Made by a program: the position numbers and the translations under genes. From Atriophallophorus winterbourni (taxonomy: Eukaryota; Platyhelminthes; Trematoda; Plagiorchiida; Microphallidae): a stretch of DNA of 64,000 nt. This document shows positions 53,280 to 62,199 of this stretch, piece by piece; positions within the stretch are counted from its first letter, which is position 1; the number at the start of each line of letters is the position of its first letter. The stretch spans positions 124,001 to 188,000 of the forward strand of contig JACCGJ010000219.1 in NCBI GenBank assembly GCA_013407085.1, read 5' to 3'. The notes beneath the pieces are model-generated. The model was not told where the DNA came from. It did not search any database and saw nothing but the letters and a program-made list of their open reading frames with translations.

Positions 53280-53545
53280 TACTTAGACAGCTGTATTTCT
53301 GCTGTCGATTCCCTTTACACGCCAGATCGAGTGTACAAAGCACTCGTGCGTGCTACACTACTCAATGGTTGCGAAACTTGGTCGATTTGAGAGCAGTATG
53401 TCCGCACTTTTTGTTATTGACACCCGTTGTCCATGAAGAATAGCTTGGGGAATTCGTTTGTTTTTTCACGTCATTGATTATATGCGAATCAGATTGCATG
53501 TGGCACTACGCCAGGCTTCAGACCTGTTTTTAATGTTGATGATGA
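53280..53545 (+). mobile_element. R2-like LINE, 3' fragment
   Basis: Frame near 53325 reads RVYKALVRATLLNGCETWSI followed by a stop, the R2 motif VYNAVVRATLLYGCETWSI. Decayed 3' sequence follows (GCCAGGCTTCAGACCTG), then TTGATGATGATAATG, the typical tail. Confidence 0.7.
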
Positions 53546-53549
53546 TAAT

Positions 53550-54325
53550 GATAGTAGCACCTGACGTTTATTCCGATCGGTGTACTCTGCAGCTAAATGC
53601 TAATCGCTAGACAACAATGCCGTGTCAGGTGAAAATACATGGCGTCTATGCACCGGATATTTTTGACGACGTTTACACTCGAAGTGCTCCAAGAGCAGGG
53701 TTTTCCATGTGATAACGGAAGCTCGGGAGTAAGATCTTTATTCTCCTCTAAAGGACGACCTCCATTTACCGAGGTAAACTATTTTTAATTAACAGTCAAA
53801 ACGTTTCTTCTCTTAAGGCTAAATGTAGTTTTACTGGATGTGAAAAAAGCGAAACACGCACGTTAGAAGTTGAGCTAGTTTGCCTAAAGCTATATGAGAC
53901 GTATGCAATCTAAACAATTTTAGATCGCGAAACCTTATCGATATTGTTACGAAGGCCGCATTTAACCGAAAATGGGCGCCCTGTTTACCACTATAATCGA
54001 CAATTTAAAAGCTAAATAATAATATTAAACGAATAATAATCTACTCAGTAGCGCGTCTACTGCATTTTGATCTTCTCTGGAGACCAGCGAGGCGGTTTTA
54101 GCACTTCGTTTCATTAAAATTTATATGTGAATGAAAGCTGCCAATAAAACGAATTTCTATGAATGACCTAGAAAGCTTGGTACACGTAATACGTAGCACC
54201 AACTGTGGGACTTAGATTAGTACCCAAATAAAAGCTAAATTTCAATTTGCAAATGAGCATTTATCCTCGAAATCGCAAATAAATGGGTTTAGCACAAAGT
54301 CAGAACGCCGTTCGAATGTCAGATC
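53550..54325. other. Sequence without recognised feature
   Basis: Non-coding on inspection. TTGCAAATGAGCATTTATCC at 54247-54266 resembles the flank of the hammerhead-like copies at 18.3 and 49.7 kb. Confidence 0.35.
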
Positions 54326-54382
54326 ACGGATACACATACCTGATGAGCGGTAATAACCGCGAAACCGGTCGTGTGCTTCCGT
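54326..54382 (+). ncRNA. Type I hammerhead ribozyme, complete (H8)
   Basis: All invariant core bases are present: CTGATGA (54340-54346) and GAAA (54361-54364). Stem II is GCGGT-AATA-ACCGC (five perfect pairs). Stem III is the minimal palindrome ACC/GGT (54364-54369), followed by cleavage-site C (54370). Stem I has an inner helix CATAC/GTGTG (54335-54339 with 54371-54375, one wobble), an internal loop TACA/CT, and an outer helix ACGGA/TCCGT (54326-54330 with 54378-54382). A stem-I internal loop facing a small loop II is the tertiary contact of natural hammerheads. Flanking arms CGTTCGA (54309-54315) and TCGAACG (54391-54397) could extend stem I. The three-pair stem III without a loop is the form described for Penelope-like and retrozyme hammerheads, thought to act as dimers. 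Confidence 0.88.
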
Positions 54383-54680
54383 CCTGCTTTTCGAACGTCA
54401 TATACTACTTATTAATAAACATCTGACTTTAAACAAAAACACGTAATACGTGAACGGTAAATTTAACATTGTTTCACTCCGAAAATTGATCACGATAATT
54501 ATCGCCAGACAAGCAAACAGTGCATTGCATTAAATGTGCAAACAACGCGAAACTTCATTTGGATACGTGTTATCGGTGTGTAAAAAAGTTAGTTGCCACA
54601 AAGTGGTTCAGTTGGTATGACCTAAAATGAATTACCAATGAAAACATGCAAACGTCAATCAAACTATGATCACTACGTAC

Positions 54681-54897
54681 TTTAGTTCAGCCAACCGGTC
54701 CCCTTGTTCTTTTATCACATTCTCCTTCTCCAGTCGTTTTGCTTTGCGTTTCTCCGTCATTTCACGGATGCGTTCATCCAACTGATCACACTCCGTGCGG
54801 AGTTTTTCTAGTTCGAAACACAGATGATCGTTCGTCGAAGTAGCTTGATTCAAATTGCATCGAACTTCCGCCTTTCGTTTCTCAAACTTAGAAATGT
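54681..54897 (-). CDS. Coiled-coil exon of an unrecognised gene
   Basis: Minus strand: a pyrimidine-rich acceptor (TTTTGCTACTCGCTTAG) is followed by ISKFEKRKAEVRCNLNQA, LCFELEKLRTECDQLDERIR and EMTEKRKAKRLEKENVIKEQ, ending at a GTACGT donor (54680). It enters in phase 1 and leaves in phase 2. Heptad-like spacing of Leu and many Glu/Lys/Arg indicate a long coiled coil; such segments are common in cytoskeletal, ciliary and Golgi proteins. No family signature is recognisable. The hammerhead at 54326-54382 lies in the following intron, antisense to the gene. Confidence 0.7.
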
Positions 54898-55177
54898 CTA
54901 AGCGAGTAGCAAAATGAAGTTGAGTTGAAAAGTGCCACATGATTAACAATATACATTCGTTTAGAAATAGGATAACGAATGAGTAATTATCACACCGCTA
55001 GGAGTATAGCATTAATTAATTAGGTTTAAAATATATGACGCATAGCGCAGCAGCATTTCAGCTCTCCACCTACAAAATTGTCAACAATACCTTAGTGCAA
55101 TCTGTGAAAATGGTTGTGAGTTCGAGAGAAACAACGTTGCCAACAGTAAATTTCTAAAAAAAAGGCTGTATACGTAC

Positions 55178-55348
55178 CAGGAATGCGCCGTTACCATATT
55201 CAATTTTATAAATAAAGGCACAACCTCGCCCGGGGAGCAAAGTATGATAAGGCCGTGTCCTGACAGATTTCGCACAAGCAGGTAGGGTGACAATGTGCAA
55301 GAAAGCGTTAAGTTCAGCAAGAATGCATCGATTTTGAGATCGTAGTTC
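55178..55348 (-). CDS. Candidate exon of the same minus-strand gene
   Basis: 171 bases between a clear acceptor (TTGCCACCAG) and GTACGT donor, open in phase 0: ELRSQNRCILAELNAFLHIV, TLPACAKSVRTRPYHTLLPG, RGCAFIYKIEYGNGAFL. The next exon (54897) needs phase 1. An alternative donor GTAACG inside the exon (after KIEY) would give that phase, so the real end may be there. The domain is not recognised. Confidence 0.5.
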
Positions 55349-55474
55349 CTGGTGGCAATCACAGTTGTGTTTGTAATGAAAAAATTACATTCGTGCTCTG
55401 CATAACCTGTCAGGTCTGCACACGTGCATTCACCTTGCTACAAACGCCAAGTGATGTTATTGGCCTCATTCAGC

Positions 55475-55640
55475 CGATGTCGACTATGGATAGATATCAC
55501 AAGCGCACGATGACTTGATGCTCCACGGCGTCTCGAATGACTAAAAAATCCGATTCGGGGAGAACAATATATTCAGCTGCGCTCACACTGATAGGTAATA
55601 CTCGGTCGATCGATGTTCGTTTCACGCGGGCGGCATGACC
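55475..55640 (-). repeat. Family C repeat, minus copy
   Basis: Minus strand reads TSIDRVLPISVSAAEYIVLP then ESDFLVIRDAVEH, matching the open frame of the 34345-34535 copy (IDRVLSIATSAAGEIVPPES). The conserved frame is broken afterwards. Confidence 0.6.
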
Positions 55641-55679
55641 TAAAATCAGCAGCCGAGAACAGTATATTTTCTTTCAGAG

Positions 55680-56036
55680 CTTAAAGATGACGCTTCACAC
55701 AGTGCCTCCAAAGTAAGCGTTCAACAGAAATTTCTTCCCAACTCGTAGGGTCAATGTTAAAAGCTTTCATATCTCCTTTGCAAACGCCTTTGAATCACAA
55801 GTGCGGTCTGCCCCAAGGTCGGCCTCCTGATTTCAACTCACCATAGTGTCGATCTTTTAGAATACCACGTTTCCATTCCGTACACATTACCCAGCCAACG
55901 TGAGCGTCGATGTCGTAGTAGGGGGAACATGTTCTGTGGAAGCATATCAGCATTTGTTACTTTGTCCATCCGTGTGTCTTGTGTGGAGGAGCCAGCATTA
56001 AGTGCTGTCACGATGCAGGAACACAAAACTCACAGA
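55680..56036 (-). mobile_element. RTE-like LINE C-terminal fragment (another family)
   Basis: Minus strand: ALNAGSSTQDTRMDKVTNAD, MLPQNMFPLLRHRRSRWLGN and VYGMETWYSKRSTLW. Later frames give IRRPTLGQTALVIQRRLQRR. The order RRSRWLGNV, then a GRP-like segment, then RRxxxR is the C-terminus of RTE-type proteins. It is spelled differently from R1-R4. Confidence 0.6.
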
Positions 56037-56584
56037 ATCGGTTTCACGGGCAGATGATAAGCAGTTTTTCTGCTACTAGTAACTGGTACTAACCTGGTGA
56101 GCACGTTAAGTCACATAATGGAACGAAGAAACTAAATTTGTCATGACCATTGTTCCTCTTGCAGCAATCATGAGTAATATCGCGTTTGAAAGGATAGCCG
56201 ATAAACAATTGAATGGGAAAAGAATGCATAATTAGGGCCATTGTTAAGCTACTAACAAACAGCTTAAAACAAGTGGTACTGAGAAAACCGAGTGCGCAGC
56301 GCTGAGATCGGCATTAGTGATCAATGAACGGTGTTCCTGGGCATTGAAAATACAGCGAGACGGTAAATAAGTTGAAGAACTAAAGATCGCAGCACTGAAG
56401 CGAGTCCCTCTACCATTTTCTCGTTCTTATAGCTGTCTATTCTCAGGCAAAATGAAACAAGCTTAGTCTACGCGTAATATGTGTAGCAAACAAACATGGT
56501 AAAATTACTTTTTAAAATGAATGTGTGAATTTTGAAATATGAATCTAGGCAAAGCATCTGCATGTGGACAGGATTATGCTTTTC
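56037..56584. other. Sequence without recognised feature
   Basis: No gene or repeat-family match was seen. Confidence 0.3.
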
Positions 56585-56730
56585 TGAATTCACAACCTGG
56601 ATGTAGGAAAAGTACGGCATAGTCAGACTGCACGTGAACTAAGAAACTACCAGGCTTAGACATGTGCTGTCTTTGATTGGCGGTACTTTACCCGAATCAG
56701 GTTTGCGATTTCATACATACAAACATATAT
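56585..56730 (+). repeat. Family S repeat, 3' part, rearranged
   Basis: A minus-oriented piece (AAAAGTACGGCATAGTCAGA, CTGCACGTGAACTAAG) is followed by a plus-oriented piece (CTGTCTTTGATTGGCGG, TACTTTACCCGAATCAGGTT) with a CATACATACAAACATA tail. Confidence 0.55.
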
Positions 56731-57180
56731 TAGAAACAGAACGGTAGTGAAAATTTAATGTTTACACTTCCAGCACGCAGTAGTGCAAATCAACTTAGCG
56801 CTATGTTAACTGAGCAATAAATAAGTAATGCATGACTGTATATCCGAGTTAGGGTATCGCTACGGTGCATAAATAATTAAACCGAAATGTAAGCGATAAT
56901 AGGCATGAGATTGCAGCGTGTTTCATGAAGCCCAGTACCGGTAACAATAAATGTAGTATGGTTATGCTAGTGCGTCAGGAAAGAGTCGAGCTGAATGCGG
57001 CCAGTGCCTCATTCGTAAACAGAATGTGAATACTGAGCAAAGACAACCAAAACAAGATCGATAAGAATCTGGAATCGAGATATTTTAGCAGCTCAATCAA
57101 AACACTTTAGCAATCCTCGGGTTCAAATCAACGTGAGGGTCATTGGAACATTAAAGATAATATTCATCGCAGACACTAAC

Positions 57181-57303
57181 TTGCATTGAACACATCAGTG
57201 GGATTTTCTGAAGAATTATTTACTCCGGAAGATTGATGAGCATTGACTAGAAATTCCACTAATTCTTCTATTTTCATATCATAACAGCAATAAAAGTCAA
57301 AAT
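57181..57303 (-). CDS. Candidate exon of the minus-strand gene
   Basis: Strong acceptor (TTTTTCTTTTTTTAG) and GTTAGT donor enclose 123 bases, entering and leaving in phase 1: FDFYCCYDMKIEELVEFLVN then AHQSSGVNNSSENPTDVFNA. Well-formed splice sites with an open, acidic, helix-prone reading. It cannot join 55348 directly (phase mismatch), so at least one further exon is unseen. Confidence 0.5.
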
Positions 57304-57484
57304 CTAAAAAAAGAAAAACACCAGGTTTCAGTGAAAGGCTTAATGCGAAATTTGTATTCCTGATAAAAGGAATAGACTGCATGTAAAATTGGAACACATG
57401 GTTGACTATCATCCCCAGGCAGGATAATATCCTTAGTACCAAGCAAATATAGATGTATGCAAAAGGGGCTTTGCCAGACAGGCT

Positions 57485-57652
57485 ATAGATTAAGAGGCAC
57501 GCTGATGCAAGCTCGTTTGCAATGGTGGAAACACGTTTAAGAACGCCACATAAAGGCGTACCAAACCGCGCCTTATTCGCGGAGCCTTAGAGGCTTCGAG
57601 AAACAACAGTGGTCAATCAATGACGTGGTGTGCTGGGAGTGCGGGGCGAGAT
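57485..57652 (+). mobile_element. R2 LINE, short C-terminal fragment
   Basis: Nucleotide match to 9110-9270: CTGATGCAAGCTCGTTTGCA, AACGCCACATAAAGGCGTAC, CGCGCCTTATTCGCGGAGCC, and CAATGACGTGGTGTGCTGGG. Stops interrupt it. Confidence 0.65.
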
Positions 57653-57865
57653 CACGTTATTTGAAAACTCGTTTGTATTAATACAAGTATCCAAATAAAG
57701 CATGCATTAGAAAATGCCACGAATATGAAAATTGATTCTTTTTGTCTTGACGCGCCTAGGATGGAAATAAGCTCTTTAGTCATACGGTCAAATAGCGGTG
57801 GGTTTTTACTGAATCGCGTTCCCCGTTCTGACTAATACATTTAGTCTGACAAAGCTTCCATGCCA

Positions 57866-58034
57866 GAGGGAAAATGTGCCGAACAATTATGGACTGCACG
57901 TGGGCTAAGATATTGTCAGGTTGCCCAGGCCTAGTCAGATCTGAGGTAGAAAAAAGAAAAGGAAATGGTAGTGAGACTCCAGCCTGTTTCAGCATGCAGC
58001 TCACTACATCTGGCCAATCAAGTTAGCATGCGGT
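57866..58034 (-). repeat. Family S repeat, minus
   Basis: TGGACTGCACGTGGGCTAAG, GTCAGGTTGCCCAGGCCTAG, hairpin arm GGTAGTGAG (57968-57976), CAGCATGCAGCTCACTACA. Well conserved. Confidence 0.85.
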
Positions 58035-58331
58035 TGCGTATTCACACATTCATATATTTAAACAAACAAAGTTCATGATGGAAACTTTAGAAGGGCTCAC
58101 ACCACTTGGACGCAGTGGCTATTCTTTTCACGATTTTTCATGTTATTGAGATGACAAAGCCGCGTATCAATACATGCACCAAACGTCAAACGCAACACGA
58201 TTTTCTCGAATCACCTATCGCACAGGAGGACGAGGCTATTGACTCTAACCTAACTGCGATTGATATATAGCGTCAATTCATTTTCCGCGTGCGATTGACC
58301 TGAAAATATTATCTCAAGGATAATTGTATTA

Positions 58332-58430
58332 TATATATGAAAGCACAAGCCTGATACAGGCAAAGTGCCGCACAGTCAGAGACTGCACGTGGGCTAAGAT
58401 ACTGTCAGGTTGCCCAGGCCTAGACAGATA
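58332..58430 (-). repeat. Family S repeat, minus, part of inverted pair
   Basis: GAAAGCACAAGCCTGATACA, GGCAAAGTGCCGCACAGTCA, GACTGCACGTGGGCTAAGAT, to GCCTAGACAGATA, at near-consensus identity. It faces the copy at 58445. Confidence 0.88.
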
Positions 58431-58444
58431 ATTGTCACCCGCTG

Positions 58445-58683
58445 CAGTGCACGGATATGCAATCGTGCAGCATTTTTGTGCTGTGCGGCTAACATCATGC
58501 TAAATTGATTGGCCACATGTATTGAGTTGCATGCTGAAACACGTTGGAGTCTAACTACCATTTCTATTTCCCCTTCATAGCTATCTAGTACTGGGCAACC
58601 TGACAGTATCTTAGCCCACTTGCAGTCTCTGACTGTGCGGAACTTTGCCTGGATCAGGCTTGTGCTTTCATACCATCATAACA
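58445..58683 (+). repeat. Family S repeat, plus, part of inverted pair
   Basis: Full length from CACGGATATGCAATCGTGCA to GGATCAGGCTTGTGCTTTCA with a CATACCATCAT tail. Its 3' half is complementary to 58332-58430 over about 95 bases. Confidence 0.88.
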
Positions 58684-58784
58684 AACCTCACCCGCTGCAT
58701 GATAATATCCTTAAACGTCGAGATTCCTCAAAGACTAAATCAAAGTACATCATAATCTGTTCCAGAACGTCATAGCCGAGGGTG

Positions 58785-59318
58785 GCAGTGGGGATAAGCT
58801 CTTACTGTATATAAAATGATCCCATATGGCACGCGTCTCAAATAGCCTCTGACAACCAAATCTAGCTTCTGGCCTGCACGAGTGGCTCCCCGAGCCCGGC
58901 GGAACTGCTTCTACCAACAGAAGGGGCGAAGGCGATTGACTGGCGCCTGAAAACCAGTTTGCTTCGGGCAGATGGAGCTCGTTAGCCTGGGAGGGCATTT
59001 CGTCTAAGGGAAGGAAAACCCTAATTTTAAACCTCCGCTGCCTTGCGGGATACTCGATCGCGGGAAAGACTTCGGGAGAAAACCTGGAGGAAAAACCTGG
59101 AACACAGTCTGGTAGAGGATTAGTTGGTGCACACCACCTGTTTCTGGCAACTCCCTGCTGCTTTGCAGGCAGCACTTGGTTGTGCAAAGGCTAGAGAAGC
59201 TGACTCGAACAAACGCCGAGTGGTGCTGGGGACGACGCTTTGTACTTAAATCCCCAAGAACCTTCATTGAAGCCGACTCATCCTCCAGGAGGAGATAGTC
59301 GCACAAAAGAAAGAAGAA
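58785..59318 (+). mobile_element. Family B: LINE-derived non-autonomous element
   Basis: Reverse complement of 27294-27870. Read on this strand it runs from GGTGGCAGTGGGGATAAGCT to GAGATAGTCGCACAAAAGAA with an A-rich end AAAGAAAGAAG. The 5' three-quarters match the R4 5' region; the 3' end resembles the R4 tail. The 145-codon minus-strand frame through it is also open in the other copy in part, but I see no protein domain. Confidence 0.55.
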
Positions 59319-59329
59319 CCTATTTAAAT

Positions 59330-59565
59330 TAGAGGTCCTTTATTCCATTTGCATCAAGATACCTTGTCGATAGTAATTGATTATTTAACAATTACGGTCG
59401 AATTTATATTGATGATACATTGTGAATATTTTATGTTTAATCTGTACAGAATTCGTTGCTTCTAACATTAGTCTCAAGCTGCGATTTCGAACATTTTCGA
59501 ATAAAGTGTTGTCCTTCTTGACCCAACCTAATCGTTTACATTTCCTATATACAACTGTTAGGAGG
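59330..59565 (+). repeat. LTR-like block upstream of the gypsy element
   Basis: Matches the solo block at 40122-40350 (see there), including CGAATAAAGTGTTGTCC with a polyadenylation signal. It ends near TATATACAACTG; TGTTAGGAGGGTAACCTCC just after is an imperfect palindrome of the kind seen at LTR starts, so the exact border is unclear. The 3' LTR lies outside the window, so the assignment cannot be confirmed here. Confidence 0.45.
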
Positions 59566-59904
59566 GTAACCTCCAAACGAATTATACTTATCATTGTGTT
59601 TACTTTACACTAACAATTCTTCTCCCTATTTTAGCCTACCCTTCAATTGGACTGTGGTGCTCTTTGTCCCAGCTTGTATCAATAGAACTTTCATCCAGAA
59701 CCTCTCTGCTCAATTGTCTGTTTGAGATACAGTTTAATCTTAGAACCCGGGATTATAACATTGTCCTATCCAAGGACATTGTATGGTGCACAGGCAAAAA
59801 CTGAAGTCACCAACCTATCAACGGGGTTATCGGGCTCCGAACTGGAAATTCCCAGAAAAGGGCACCGCTTCGTCGGTCACCGGCCACCGATAGGTGCGAA
59901 CCTC

Positions 59905-60001
59905 TCTCGCTCCACTGCCTTGTGGGTAAAGGCTCGGGGTGGGACCCCCTAAACGAAATCTCCCTACTTCGGTGTAGGCAACCGGGTAGTATCATGCCTA
60001 C
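59905..60001 (+). repeat. Leader block shared with 7285-7382
   Basis: CACTGCCTTGTGGG, AAAGGCTCGGGGTGGGACCC, CCCTACTTCG and AACCGGGTAGTATCATGCC match the sequence ahead of the R2 endonuclease. It is now found ahead of a gypsy gag. Either a small R2-derived piece sits in the gypsy leader or both elements picked up the same repeat. Confidence 0.55.
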
Positions 60002-60132
60002 GTTCAACGATGCCGATGACAACGCTTTGTACCCCCCTTCTCGCTTTGTACATCTCATTGTTTATGTTGAACGGCACTATATCTGTATCAGATTGTGCAA
60101 ATATAATAATATATAATACAACGAATCCAATC

Positions 60133-62199
60133 ATGTCATTTTCATCAGAGGATTTGAAAGCGATTCTTGATCATCAACACAAACAATTCGAACAAACACA
60201 AATGCGTTTGATTCAATCGCTAACACAATGTCTCAACCTTCAGTCTTCAACTCTGTCCCAGAGTTCCAATTCACCAGCATTTATGGAATCGACTGCTTCT
60301 ATAATTTCAGAATTCAATTACGATCCTGCATCCGGTCTTACTTTCGATTCATGGTACAACCGATGGAAAGATACATTTCTGAATGAATTTTCCTGTCAAG
60401 ATGATGCGTGGAAATCCCGCCTTCTTGTTCGCAAACTTGGAACTATCGAGCACGATCGTTTCACAAATTTCATTCTGCCCAAGCAACCGAAAGATCTTTG
60501 TTTTTCTGAAACTGTAGAGCAATTACGGGAAATTTTCGGAGATCAATCCTCCTTATTTAACACCCGTTACAATTGTTTGAAGCTATCGAAACGAGATGGT
60601 GATGATTACGTTACGTTTGCCGGCATCGTTAATCGTGAGTGCGAAAAATTCCAGCTACAGACCCTTACGGAAGATCAATTTAAATGTCTTATTTTCATCG
60701 CTGGTCTCCAGTCACCACAAGAAGCCGACATACGTACTAGATTACTTTCTAAACTCGAACACGAGAAAGAAGTAACTGTGCGTTCACTCACCACTGAATG
60801 CCAAAGACTGATTAACCTCAAACACGACACAGCTCTCATCCAGCGGACATCGCTGCCGACTTCATCTGTCACCGTACATGCCTTAGCAAAAGAGACAGTA
60901 ACATCTGTCAAAAAGCCCCCTACGGCATGTTGGTCATGCGGAGATTGGCACTTTGCACGTTTTTGTCCATTTAAAAAGCATCAATGTCATCAGTGCCACA
61001 GACGCGGACACAAGGAAGGGTTTTGTCACTCCATGTTAAAAGGCAATCACAATCCATCAAAGAGCACCCCAAAAGCCGTCCGTCACAAGCAGTACCCTCA
61101 TAAAAAACTGCTATCTAATTCCGTATTCGCAACGTTCAACGGAGAATTTCAATCTCGACGTAAATACGTAATTGTTTCAATTAATACCGTTCCGATCCGC
61201 CTCCAGCTGGACACAGCCTCGGATATTACGTTGATCTCACGTAACACATGGGAATTAATTGGAAAACTTCATAATCTACCCACCAGTCACGTGGCCCAGA
61301 GTGCATCAGGCAATACGTTAAATCTAATCGGAGAATTGATTTGTGAAGTCACTTTTAACAACCAACAGTTTTCTGGTAAATGCTATTTAACGGACTGTGC
61401 AAACCTGAATTTACTCGGACTGGACTGGATTACTAAACTTCAACTCATGGATGTACCTTTAAGTTCCATTTGTGAGGCTATCCAATCGCACACAGCATCA
61501 GATTTACGTAATCAATTTACTGAAAACTTGAAAACGAAGTTTTCTGACGTCTTCCAAGACGGCCTGGGTTGTTGTACAAAACTGAAAGCTAGCCTCAAGC
61601 TTCGACCTGGTGTCACACCAGTATTCCGACCGAAACGTCCAGTCCCTTATGCTGGTCTTGCAGATGTCGAACAAGAATTAGACCGTCTCCATCGCTTGGG
61701 AGTAATCCAACCCATCAACTATTCCTCTTGGGCAACACCCATTGTTATTGTAAAGAAAGCCAGTGGTAAAGTTCGTGTTTGCGCCGATTATTCTACCGGC
61801 CTTAACGCTGCTTTAGACGAACATCAATACCCATTACCAATCCCAGACGACTTGTTCACTAAGCTCAATGGTGCAACGTGTTTCGCAAAACTTGATCTGG
61901 CTGATGCGTACTTACAGATCGAAGTTGATGACGACGCGAAGGAACTTTTAACAATCAACACACATCGAGGATTGTTTCAGTTCAACCGGCTACCTTTTGG
62001 TGTAAAGTCAGCACCTGCAATTTTCCAACAAATAATGGATTCCATGTTGACGGGTTTAACAGGAGTTGCAGCTTACCTTGATGATATTATCACATCAGCA
62101 CCCAATCATGATGAACTATCAGATCGTATAGATTCTGTGCTCGAACGAATTCAACAGTATGGTTTCCGTTTACGGGCAGACAAATGCGAATTTTTCTAG
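60133..62199 (+). CDS. Ty3/gypsy gag-protease-RT polyprotein, first open segment
   Basis: Encodes the capsid, protease and most of the RT of an LTR retrotransposon as one frame. The ATG at 60133 (MSFSSEDLKAIL) starts the recognisable gag; an in-frame ATG at 60010 exists, but its 41 extra residues look like leader sequence. Two zinc knuckles follow, CWSCGDWHFARFC (from residue 266) and CHQCHRRGHKEGFC (from 285). The protease has LQLDTASDITLIS (active Asp near 360) and NLLGLDW. RT has LDLADAYLQIEV, LPFGVKSAPAIFQQ and catalytic YLDD (648-651). The frame ends prematurely at CEFF-stop, where RT continues in the next frame. Gag and pol are not separated by a frameshift, unlike many retroviruses. 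Confidence 0.92.
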   Translation: MSFSSEDLKAILDHQHKQFEQTQMRLIQSLTQCLNLQSSTLSQSSNSPAFMESTASIISEFNYDPASGLTFDSWYNRWKDTFLNEFSCQDDAWKSRLLVRKLGTIEHDRFTNFILPKQPKDLCFSETVEQLREIFGDQSSLFNTRYNCLKLSKRDGDDYVTFAGIVNRECEKFQLQTLTEDQFKCLIFIAGLQSPQEADIRTRLLSKLEHEKEVTVRSLTTECQRLINLKHDTALIQRTSLPTSSVTVHALAKETVTSVKKPPTACWSCGDWHFARFCPFKKHQCHQCHRRGHKEGFCHSMLKGNHNPSKSTPKAVRHKQYPHKKLLSNSVFATFNGEFQSRRKYVIVSINTVPIRLQLDTASDITLISRNTWELIGKLHNLPTSHVAQSASGNTLNLIGELICEVTFNNQQFSGKCYLTDCANLNLLGLDWITKLQLMDVPLSSICEAIQSHTASDLRNQFTENLKTKFSDVFQDGLGCCTKLKASLKLRPGVTPVFRPKRPVPYAGLADVEQELDRLHRLGVIQPINYSSWATPIVIVKKASGKVRVCADYSTGLNAALDEHQYPLPIPDDLFTKLNGATCFAKLDLADAYLQIEVDDDAKELLTINTHRGLFQFNRLPFGVKSAPAIFQQIMDSMLTGLTGVAAYLDDIITSAPNHDELSDRIDSVLERIQQYGFRLRADKCEFF

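Noticed and set aside
58750..59187. 145-codon minus-strand frame
   Set aside because: Lies within the non-coding family B repeat and is not kept fully open in the copy at 27294; treated as incidental.
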